This document shows, one piece after another, positions 38,356 to 51,200 of a DNA stretch of 64,000 nucleotides. The notes below the pieces were generated by a model that worked only from the letters and a program-made list of their open reading frames with translations, searched no databases and was not told the origin of the DNA. The position numbers and the translations under genes were made by a program. Every line of letters starts with the position of its first letter. Within the stretch, counting starts at the first letter, position 1. This DNA is from Sycobia sp. Sy_11 (taxonomy: Eukaryota > Arthropoda > Insecta > Hymenoptera > Epichrysomallidae), in NCBI GenBank assembly GCA_018907035.1, contig JACCIC010000141.1:520001-584000 (forward strand), in the 5' to 3' direction.

Positions 38356-41300
38356 CAAACTACTACTCACAATGGGTCTCCACGTTGAAGCAGACAAGAG
38401 TGATACTAGCTCTAGTCATCTTCGTCCGCGTACCTCTAATGATTTTCTCTATTCTTAGTAGTACTGCTGGATAGATTCCGTCGTCTGCTGCTGACTTGCA
38501 TGGCCCATTTGACTCTGTCTAAATAGACTATTTGGTTAGCTAACTTGCAAACATGTACAAATTTTGGCTAATCTCAGCCAGAGTCATTTGTCCAGAAATG
38601 TGCTATCCCTTAGTTCTGCGACATTTGCCAAGCTATAGAAACTAGGAGAAAATTCTTGAGTGAGGTAGTTTAATGTCTTTTCTTGAGACGTCAAGTATCA
38701 ACTGTCGGGCAGCTTCAGCGTGCCTAGCGTGACATCTGTATTTATTGCCAAATCCTATTCAGCCTGGACGCTTCCTTGCCTTCACAGATACTCTCACAGT
38801 CATTCTTCCAGCTCTTTCCTCTAGTTATTTTTACTGCCTTTTTTGTATTCGTTTCTGGTCGCCCCATACGAACGCCAGTCAGACTCACTACCTGATCGTC
38901 TGGCTGCGAGTACTTGTCATGGAGTGATCAGAGAGCGTCTCTGTATCTTGTACTCCTCATACGCTGATTCTGTTGGTTATCTGTTGGAGCGAGACCAGAT
39001 CGATGTGTCAATGACCTGCACTCCTAGCTTGTTACGGAAAGTGTGGATACCGTCCACATTGAGTATCTTCAGGTCTGTGCGTGCAAAATAATGCAGTAGC
39101 TTGATTCCCCTCGCATTCGTATCAGTGCTTCACGAAACTCTGATGTAAATTCTCATCACATTCCAGAATTAGTGGAAGATTACTGTTCGAGCAATATTCC
39201 ACCAGCCTTTGGACCTTCTCTGTTAGGTTATCAACATTGTCGCACGGGAGGTAGTCCGATGCCACAAACGCGCCAAATCCCTTCTTCCTCAGGCGTTACC
39301 ACCGCTGGATCTCCCATATAGAGATCGAACAATGGCATCGTATTGATTGTCTTACTCAGAATGCAGGCTCTATGCGTTGGTGCTTTTGGATGGATAATAC
39401 AGATGACCCTCGTTTCGAGACATTTTGTTAGAAGCAGTGTGCATACTCATAATGACTGAATTTTATCCAAGATATAGCTATCCAATATATATATATATAT
39501 AACATATCTTTCATCAGCCATGCGCTACTCAGCTGATTGCCGATTCACCTCCGAAGTGAAATGATGTATCCATGTTTCATTCATGGTTGCGTATCGACGC
39601 AGTAAATTCCTTTTTATTGCGAGGTAATAGAGATAAACAGCTCTGAATCGTCGACTCGTTGCTGTTTTTGTACCACTGAAAGTAATCACGGCACCCACTT
39701 GGAAGAAACCTTTTTCATGCTTAATTTATCATGAGGAATTGTAAATACGCTTCCATATGATATCTATATCATTTCTGCAATCTCACGAACCTTCCCTTTA
39801 TGTAGTTCCATTTGAATGTTTAAAATATAAAGGAAAAAGCAGCGTATAAGCAACGGCATTATTATGATCTGGTATTAGTTATCATTACGACAGCTAATTA
39901 AGAATATATACCTAAAGCTCACTAAGCGCTCATTTCCTGTTCACGTTAAGACGATGTCTAGGTAATAGTTTTCTGTACATTGAAAAGGTATTTTTATATT
40001 TTAGTGGGTAGCGGGAAGGGATTTGAAATATTAACATTTAATGGTCATCAGGAGTTCGAGCGCTATACTTTTATGTTACCGAGCAAAGTTTTGATATTTA
40101 TTTTTTGTGTACTTCCTAAAGAATAAAAGCAAAATTTGAAGCCTTTTGTAGACAAATTTTATAAGCCAAATTATAGACAAATTAAATTCAAAATATTATC
40201 AATTTAATAATGTTTCAAGAATTTTTTTAAGGTAAATGATATATATCGCAGGTTAAATGTACTGCACTCCCTTTAACATAATGGGGTAGTCGAGAGACGT
40301 AATCGGACATTAAATGAAATATCATATTATATACTAGTTCACGCAGAATTATCGTTGTCTTTTGGGCTGAAGTAGTATAGACTTCAAATTACATAGATAA
40401 TAGGTGCCGCACAAAAAAGTGGACTCTAAGTTACATTAAGCAAAATGGACTCAGAAGAAAGTAAACAAAGAATACCTGAAGGCTTTGGGATTGAAGGTTG
40501 TTATGCTTCACGCAGGAGTCTCAATGGATCAATCTGATACTATTGACCTTGAACGTATTTTCATTGGCTACTCCAAAGAGACAAAGGCCTAACAAATGTG
40601 GGTAGAAACGAAAAGGGGAATTGTTGCTACAAGGGATTTAAAATTTGTTACAGATACGATACTGAATCCAATATACTCCCAAATCATTCCTCGCTTGTGG
40701 AAATTGTTTAATTTTGAGATTTTAAGGTTCATTAAAATACAGAATTATATTTTAGATGTTAATATGATGAAAACTTAATCTTTCGCAGCATCGTACAATC
40801 TTTAGGGAAATTAACTGGTAAAATGACCAAATAGATCTCGACTTTATGTTTCTTAAAATAGGATACTCAAGCGCCCATTGTTTCGATCCAGACTGAGACT
40901 CTTGTAAAAGGCACTCTAACTTTCTTCACAGTTGAAAATCAATCTGATATGAAAAGCAGCAGCAAGTGTTAACCTAATTGAAAAGAATATATCTTCTGCA
41001 CTTTAAGATAAATGACTGTAATGCGCGTTTGTTTTGTTACAGATAATAATGAGACAAATTAATAGCTCAAAACCTTTAACAGAAATGGATGCTTTATTAG
41101 ACAATGCCTCAACGGTCAATATCATTGACAAAAAATTATCTTATGATTTCGTTTTAAAAGTAATTTTCGGCAAAAATTAATTTTCAAATATAAGGAAGCT
41201 CTAAATCGTAAAATTAAATGTAAATATTATTCGGCAACCAATATCGGAAAATCTTACCCATAAATATATGTTGAGAAAAATGTCATGATTTCAAAAAATT

Positions 41301-44300
41301 GAAGTAACATTAAGCTAAAAAATTTTTGGAGTCGAAACAATTGGTGTACAATTCGAAATTGAAAATATCACGCACTAAAAGCATCACTGAATATATCCTA
41401 TTCAACATTACTTCAGGCAAGTCATTTGCTTACTCTAAAATAATTAAAGTGATACTACATTTAGTATAATGGTATAACTCGTCACTAATAATAAACTGAC
41501 TGAGATCTGGAAATTTTACTTCCAATTAGAGGAATTCGGAACATGTGTGAATTAGAAAAACACATAAAATCAGGCCGAAGTTTTTAGGATTCTAGTCCGG
41601 AATTTTGTTACGTTTTCACCAATATGCAATTGTTCTTAAACTTGACATTAAAAAACATATATCTCAATGCGGAAATAAGAGAAAAAGATACCGGGGCAAA
41701 ATACTTCTAATGTTGTGAGGCAGATAGAGAGATGCACCCGGACGTATGCAAGATGGACCTCTTAATTTTATGAGCCATTTGTAAGAGAAAACAAAATAAA
41801 AATATAAAAAGAAAAACAAGAAAACTATGAAGTTTTCAATATCAAAAACAAAAGCAACAAATAACTGCTTCGCGACTAGAACTATAAGTAGCATCACTAG
41901 GTACAAATGTATCGCGTACAAACTCGATATTGAAATCAATACAAGAGCGTTTTCGACGGATTCAACAACGGTGCTAAGATGTTAGTCAGACGGTACATCG
42001 AGGAACATCAGGCCAGAAACACCCCTCCAGAGGACATAACGACCCCATACCCCCATGCTCCATTGATGCCGTCTACCACCGACCGAGAAAGGGACAGAGA
42101 ATGCTCTTGATTGGTATAATGATCATACGAACCCTTCTATTAGTAAAGTACCTGGCTGGGAGCCTACAAGATATTATGAAAATTTCTCTCAACACCAATG
42201 ACAGTGAGACGGTCATCAGAAGTTTCTCTCTATCTCTGTAACCCGCTGCGCCCAACACTGCATGCAGCTGCACCTTTAACACGACATTACCAATCAGCTT
42301 CTAAAAGAAGGGTCAGAGGAGACAGAAATACAATACCCCTGAACGTCATTCTAGGAACTGGAAATCGCGATATATAAGATCTATTCTCAATGGAAAGAAG
42401 AATATATTACAGCCGGCTAGGGACAAAAAGAAGCCTTACTGATTGACTGTCTTCAAACAACCAACCAACGATTCCAAGTGATATCTCGTAGGAATTACTG
42501 CCCGTCAGTTTCGATTTATACCTACCGTAGTTATTATCTTAATGCAAGTATTGAATATACTATTGAGGTGTGGTAAAAGTCTAGATTACGTGTCTGTTTC
42601 CAAACCTATACCAAGGTAATCGTGGGTATGCATTTTCATCCTGAATAAAGTGCAAGGAAGACAGTCGCAAGATTTTCGATGAATTTCTGTCTCCTGTGTG
42701 TTACGCTACCTTTTACATAATGTATTAGCGCTACTTTTTTGGTAATCAATGACGCACATTAAGAATACTAATTAACGGTTCTACCTAGAATTCATCGTCC
42801 TCCTCGATACCATAGAAAGCTACTTGCACGAGCTACTTACACGAGCTACTGACACGAGTTAAAAAAACGTGATAAAAGTACAATTTTTCCATCGTGAAAA
42901 CTTATAATATAAAGATTGTAAATTAAGGATCAAAAAAGCGCTATTTTATTCGATTACAATTTGTATAAAGAAAAGAGTGACTTTCAGAAATTGGGTGAAA
43001 GATTTTCCTTTATCGATTCCATTCACTATTTTCTCCACTGTAAGGTAATAACTAGCCTTGTAATATAAGACTGGACTTAAGTGTAAGCTAGTGGCAGACT
43101 GAAATACCTTGATAAGTGATAAAAAGTAATCTTGATGATCTAGAATTACTTTTTTGCGAATTACAAGATAGTGATTCTCAGTCCATTTTTATTGTTTTCA
43201 TATATAGACCACCTAATGTCTTTTTAACCCGTCATTTTGACATTTTAAATAATTTAAGTGATATTTATTTGAGAATATAGTCATACAATTAATATGGACG
43301 CCCGAAATTGAAATCGATTTGAATGTGGTGATTATGCTAAGTTCATTCGAAAGCTGATTTATGCCGTTTCTCTCATATAATTTACCACAAGGTAAAATAA
43401 TACGGTAGTATTTCCTACCTAATAAATGATATTAAATGGGCGATTTCTGATAGCAATTTCAAAATCTTTCAGTGATTTAGCATGGTTTTAACAATATTTT
43501 AAATTTGATTGAATTTTTGCGTGAGGTTAGGTCTTTTTAATTTAAAATTTTAATTCCTCAATGAAGATCCGTGTGAACCGCAAAAAAACTTGCTACATCA
43601 TTAAGAGTAACACATTAAGCCATTTCTAAAGTTCTAAAGAGTCTAAAATCATTCAAATTCATCCAAAAGTTCGGAAATTTTCTACCACATAAACTAATGC
43701 CGAAAACCACGGAAAATCGTCTTTTGACTTTAAATTTTTTTCAGCGCCACAAACAGAAGCATGTTTTGTAAACCAATTGTTGAGAGATCTATACAAATAT
43801 AATATATTATAAATTAAATTAAAAAAACAATATATTAGATATTATATATTAGAAAGTTCTGTCTTTGGTGAGATTAGAATAGTATGTTCTACTATTGACT
43901 GCAAAATGGTCAAACGATTGACGTGCAAAGCGACAATACATGGACCCAATGGAAACTATGCTCTAGTCATAGATTTTCAATCATGATAATGATCGTCCAG
44001 AATGAGAAATGCTATCTACCTGCTTTACAGCTTAGACCTTCGCCCTTCTGGCTACACTTTTCTCGGCCAATAAAAAATTACAAGTAATTTAACAATTTTT
44101 GAATTAACATAGTGTTCTTTGAATTAAGCTGTTGAGGTATAGACAGGTGTCTTATAATGGCGCAATGGCCATAAATAATTTTTCTAAAAAATATATCGTT
44201 GTTTTTTATTTGTTTCACCAACTGACGTTTGAACGTACCCATATAGTATTTGTTATGGACCATTTGAGTTGTTTATAAGAATTCATCAAACACTGTAATC

Positions 44301-45245
44301 GAAAAACACACGTAGTAAAATTTTTATGTTTTACCGAACCTGTTGTTTTTTTATTATCTTTTTGATGTTGTATATTTCCTAATTTCTAGATATTTGAATC
44401 TTATTCATCGATGATCCACATCCTTTATGTATCCATAAAGGATTCATTAGCTGTTACGATTCACTCAATTAAAGGACGTTTGTTATTCACTTTGTAAGTT
44501 TTCAGATAAATGTTTTTGTGCTACGTTTTATCTTTCAAATGTCTATAAGACCTGCTTAATATGAGCCATATAGTATACTCTTATTCTTAATAACCTTTTT
44601 AACAGTAATTCTATTTTCGCATTGAATTGTTAATTATCTATATGTTACAGCGTCCAGAGTGCCCCTTATCTTCAACGACCTTTAGTTCATTTTCAATCAG
44701 TTATACTACTCAAAAACTTACCTTGTTCATATCGAAATTGCCAAGAGTAACTTCTAATATTTCAAAATTATTATACTACTATACTCTGTGAGTGTAAAAT
44801 TGCTGAACACAACACACATATATCACTTCATTGATAGCTGATAACAAAAGTAAAGATGATATATAACTAACACTACCAATACTTATAAATGAGCATACCA
44901 AAAAGAATATTTTTACATTTTTTATTATATTAGTATAGTATATTATTGTACAAATACTGTAAGATCGATAAAAATATTCACTAATTTAATTTAGTAACTT
45001 AAAATCTAATCTAACGATATTTTATTGTATACATGTCATTTACTTTTGCATTCCCTCTGTACTGGAGAACTGATTCTTTTTTTCTCACTAAATGAGAAAA
45101 TTTTATTTTCTTCATACGTATCGAATAAAGACCGTTTAACTCAGTAGTTTTCCATGTGCTAAATTGAAAAAGCATATATCTCTAATTTTATTTTCGCTTC
45201 GCCCATATGCCAAGGAACCCCCATGTTAAATACAATTTTATTGCA

Positions 45246-45293
<48 letters not shown>

Positions 45294-48200
45294 ATATATA
45301 TTACTATTTTTACTAATCTATGAAAATCCAAATATTTAATGTAAATTTAATTTGTTTTAGGTACTGCAGAGTAATTGTAAATATGAAGAAATTATATTAG
45401 TTTTAAGTAATTTTATACCATTATTTTTGGAATGTCCGGAGTCATTATTGAAAAATGAACAGTTTATGGGATTACTAATTAGTTTATTACAAGTGGATAG
45501 GACCTATATGAAGATGGCAAAAAATTTTATTTCTCCAGATTTTCCTGGGCCAATACTTAAAATTTTTGCGAATATGATTGAATACCAATTGCAGAGTTCA
45601 CGTAGGTTAGAAAATGTATTTTATAAATAATTTATTCGTCTATAAATGAAATAAAATGCCTTAAAGGAATAAATTTCTTATAGATTTTGTTTGCAATCAC
45701 CAGAATCCCTAGTGAAATTGTGGTTGAATATTTTCATTTTAATTCCGGATTGGAATCGAGATGAAAGTACGATGTATTTAATGGATGCACTAATACGAGC
45801 TTCGTTTTTCCATATGGGAACTAGAGGAGTAACAGAAAATATTTTTCAAAATCTCTACTCCGTAAGAATATTATTGATTCGTTTACAATTCATTGAATAT
45901 TCATTTAATTTCAATATAGGTTAGTATATTAAAATTCATATATTTGAAGGTATGCATTTTTTGAGCAAATAAGGTAAATAGAATCACATAAACAACCTGA
46001 CAAATTATATTTTGTTGAGATTGCTGGTATTATATTTTTGCCTTATTTTATATGTTACTTTTTTATTCAATAGCATGAAATACGAGATGTGTTCAAATAA
46101 TAAAGTCACTTTTTGTTTTTCTCAAAAAATATTTATTTATTAATCAATACTTATGTTGTCCCCTTCAAAAGAGACCCCTTAGATGTAATGCACTTGTGCC
46201 AAATTTTTTCCAATCATCGAAGCACTTCTGATAATCATTTTTAGTATAGCCTTGAGTTTTTTCTGCGATGTAGTTTTTATCTCCTCACTCGTTGAAAATC
46301 GATGTCTTTTCATGAATCTTTTCAGTTTTGGGAACAGACAAAAATCACTGGGTGCTAAATTTGGCCAATATGGAGGCTAAGGCATATCTGTGGTGTTGAT
46401 TTTGGCTAAAAAAATCTCTTACAAGCAACGATGCATGAGCAGGTAGATTAGGTTGTCAAATATCTCCCTTCCACTTTTTTACTCTTCATTCAATGCTTTA
46501 TAAAAAGTGTTACAGTGGTCGGATTTACTTCAAATATGCGCCGTTTTCTTCGATAATCTGTTTCCATCTAGACGGCAACTTCATAATACCCCTCTCATAT
46601 AAACCCCTCTCCTTATTTGCGAAGAAATCGAATAGCCACTTTTCACAAGCCTATTTTGTGTCCAACTTTACAACACCAAGGGCGTTCGACATGGACAGGA
46701 ACAAGTAGGAATCACTTGCCGCTTTGGCCGGGCTATATGATGGATGCGATAAAACCTCCTATCCGAACTCCCGTAGCTTCTGACGAGTCATCAACGAAGT
46801 GTGTGGTCTGACGTTGTCCTAGTGGAACACTACATCCTTCCTCTTGGCCAATTGTGGACGCTGCTGGTCGATAGCTTGCTTCAAGCGGTATAGTTGTTCA
46901 CAGTAGATGGTAGAATTAAGCGTCTGGCCATATGGGAGGAGCTCATAGTGGATGATTCCCTTCCAATCCCACCAAACACACAGCAAAATCTTCCTGACCG
47001 TCAATCCCGGCTTGGCCACTGTTTGGGACCAGCCTTGGACCATGACCGTTTTCACTTGATATTGTCGTATTTCATCCATTTTTCATCATACGCTTCAAAA
47101 ATGGGTCGAGTTCGTCCCGTTTCAGCAGCACATCGCAGGCGTGGACTCGGTCCAGAAGGTTTTTTTGCGTCAAATTATGTGGCACCTAAATATCAAGCTT
47201 TTTTTGTATCCAGCCTTCTGCAGATAGTTTAAAATGGATTGGTGACTAACTCCTGGGCGATGTCACGAGATGCCACATGCCGGTATAATTCGATAAATTC
47301 CATGATTTGATCCGCATTCGTCGTCACAACAGGTCTTCTATCGGCTGGCTTATCCATGGTGTGGTTTTCACCGGCTCTGAATCATCGGAACCATTCCTCT
47401 GCGGTTCGAAGTGATAGCGTGCCATCCCCTAAAACACCATTAATCTCACGGAATGTTTTTCTAGCGGATTTGATTTTGACGATGGAAAACTTTCAAATAG
47501 CGCGAATTTCGGCGTTAATGAACTCCATGTTGACACGTCTATAACTTTTGAACGCAATATCCAAACTAATCATGCATGGCGTCGTTTTGTACGTTATGTC
47601 AAGACCTTTCAAATGATGTATAGTATTGACAGATACGAGCTCTGTAGAAATTTATAAGACAAAAAGGCGGAAGGGAGATGTTTGACAACCTAATATTATC
47701 GTAATGTAAAAAACATGAATTGTTTTTCTAAAGTTCCGAACGTTTTTTGCGTATCGCTTCTCGGTAACGGCACATATCTTCAAATTAGTACTCCATATTG
47801 ACTATGCTATCTTTAGTAAGAATTCCTAATGCACTACGCCACCAAAGAAGACAGTGAGCAAATCCTTGGCATTTGATCGAACTTGGCATCCTTTCTTCGG
47901 TTTTGGTTCTTCTGGGCTTTTCATAACCAGTTATAACCCTTTTGAGAAAATCAGCAACATTCTTGACCTCAATCCACATTTTCTGAGCTATCGTCATGTG
48001 ACGGTTCTTTTGATAAAATTAAGCAGTTTTGGAGCGAATTTCGCTGACACACATCACATGCCCTAAACCTCTGCAAATGTAGCATAGTATGAGCCAACCT
48101 ATAGCCAACATCTTCATAAATTTTTTTGATAGTAATTCGACAATTTTTTAACACAATATCATTCACTGCTTGAATTTTTTCATTTGTCGTTCACGTGCTG

Positions 48201-51200
48201 CTAGGACCTCCATTGCGAGGTTCGTCTTGGACACCTTCTCGATCTTCTTTGAACAGCTTGCACCACTTATACATATTTTCTTGACTTAAACTAGATTCAT
48301 CGAATGAAACTGTCAACTTTTAAAGAGTTTTAGGGCACTGAATTCCATTTTTGACACAAAATTTAATGCAAACTCTGCTCCTTTTTTTGATAACCGAAAA
48401 TAGGGAAAATCACACAAAGCACTTATATCTTTTTATCCCTGTCACAAACAAACAAATAATGCTATAAAGCTAAAGCCGTGAATATCTGCTCGGTACATAT
48501 GTACCAATAAACAATAAAAATATTCGAATGGAGCCGTCGATATTTTTAAAGTCACATTATTTGAACACACCATGTATATTATTCAATTATGCCAATTAAT
48601 TATGCAGATTATTCTGTAATATTATTTTTTTAAACAAATATTTAATTTTTATTAATATTCTATAATTTTCAATTATATTATATACCGGATGTAGATAAAT
48701 AGTACATTTTAGTACGACTGTGAATGTTGATTATTTCTCGTTAAACAGTTTGTTCCCGAGGGAAGCAGGGGAGGGGGGTAAGTCGCTGGAGATTAAAATC
48801 AGCTTACATACTATTTTTGTCTATTTCACCGCGAAAGCTAATATATTTTTAATCATTCTTATTGTTGATTATTTAGAATTTGAAATAAAATTCAGTTTTG
48901 AACAATAAAAGTAATAAAATTATTGAAATAAATTGTAAATAATACAATTATTTTCCATTTTTGCAGAATATAGCAGCAAATAGAAATACTGGCTCGACTT
49001 TTGGATCATTTTTGAGTTGGGCAACAGGATCAACTCAATCTTCAAGTCTTTTAAGTAGCTCAATTCAGTCAGTTTGGTTAGCATATCATATATTGCATAT
49101 TGAGCAACAGGAGCGTGAAATAAAGACTGGACTTTGGCGTGAACTACTACGCGAGCTATCTATTCAAACTAAAACATCGCTTGATACAGCACTAAAAGTG
49201 AGAATTTAAATATTTATTTATCTTTAAGCTTAGTCCACTTTTAAAATATAGCTAGCTTTTAAATTTCGTTACCGGGGTTGATTTGAAAAGATTTCTGGTC
49301 GAATCGATAGTGCTTGGAAGATAATTTGTATTTAACAGAATTTTCATCTTAACAAATAACGTATATCTCTATAATCTTAGCATGTATACTTAAAAAACAA
49401 AATTATTATTTAACAACTTATTAGAATAAATGATGGCGAATGTTGCTTATATTCTAATTTGTAGGTATTTTAAGATCTATATCTATAAAATATAAGAGCT
49501 GTTTTATATTTTCAATACTATCAGGTATGTGAATAAGTCTTTCCCGTTTTTTTTTCAAATTTTGAGCCTTTATTGTGAAAAAATGGTTACAAATGAATTA
49601 TTGAAAGTATTGGCCATCGCTAGCTACAACTTTTTCCTATCTTTCTGGCAACATACGAATCCCGTTGCAAAAAAATTCGACCGGTTTGGCCTCTATCCAG
49701 TCATCCACCCATTTTTTGGCTTCCTCGTAGGAATGGAAGTGCTGGTCAGCCAGGCCATGCGTCATCGATCTGAAGAGATGGTAATCAGGCGGAGCAACGT
49801 CTGGACTATACGGCGGGTGGGGTAGGACTTCCCATTTGAGCGTTTCTAAGTATGTTTTCACCGGCGGTGCAACATGTGGGCGAGCATTGTCATGTTGCTA
49901 AATAACTTTGTCGTGCCTGTCGGAGTATTGTGGCCGTTTTTCTCACAGTGCGCGGCTCAAACGCATCAATTGTCGTCGATAGACCTCGCCTGTGATCCTT
50001 TCATTCGGTTTCAGAAGCTCATAGTAAACCACACCTAGCTGGTCCCACCATATACAGAGCATGAGCTTGGCGCCATGAATATTTGGCTTGGCCGTCGATG
50101 ATGATGCATGGCCGGGTAGTCCCCATGATTTTCTTCGCTTCGGATTATCGTAACGTATCCACTTTTCATCGCCAGTCACGATACGATGCAGAAAACCCTT
50201 TCTTTTATGTCGCTGAAGCAGCTGTTCGCAAGTGAAAAAACGCCGTTCGACGTCTCTCAGCTTCAGTTCGTACGGCACCCAATTTCCTTGCTTTTGGATC
50301 ATTCCCATGGCTTTCAAACGCTTGAAAATGGTTGTTCGGTCAACTCCCAATGCTTCAGGAAGTTCTTCTTGCGTTTGACAAGAATCTTCATCAAGCAAAG
50401 TCGCCAATTCTCGATCTTCAAAGATTTGCGGCCGCCCGGAACGCTCCTTGTCTTCCACGTCGAAATCACCGCTTTTGAAGCGTCGAAACCATCCGCGAAC
50501 ACTTGAATCATCGACACAACCTTCTCCATAAGCCTCCTGAAGCAATCGATGCGTCTCGGCAGCAGATTTCTTCAAATTGAACCAATAAAGTGAAACTTCC
50601 CGCAAATGACGTCGACTCGGCTCAAATTTCGACATTTTCACGATATCAAAAATTTATGATGCGAAAAAATTTTAACTAATGTGTTAGTATGGAATTGTTG
50701 ACATATGAATAAGCTTTGATTATGACATATGTAGCCATTGAATACTCGCACAGTATTGGTGGCGCCATCTCTTACAAAAAACGGGAAAGACTTATTCACA
50801 CTCCTAATAATTAAATACGCTAATTCCGCGAAAGAGTCTATGTATCTATGATAGAAAGTTTCTTTATAATTGTCACTAATTCTCTTAGTCGCCGTATAAA
50901 TTCTAAAATTACTTTCTTAACAGTATAAAAAAGTTTTCCCTAATTTTTCACTATAGAAATTCTACCGCAACAATACCATAATCTATGGTTGCAAGATAAG
51001 TTTTATTTTATTTACTGGATGCGCGAATTTGTATATACATAACGAAAGTGAAAGAGAAATGAGGGCAGGCCTCTTGACATGAATAATGAAGTAACATAGA
51101 CGATGTAAAAATATATACTTTATTAAAGTACTTAGAGACACATCTAACAAGAACTGATTGATACAGAGCTATTGACTATTGTAGTGTCTCAGACAAATCT

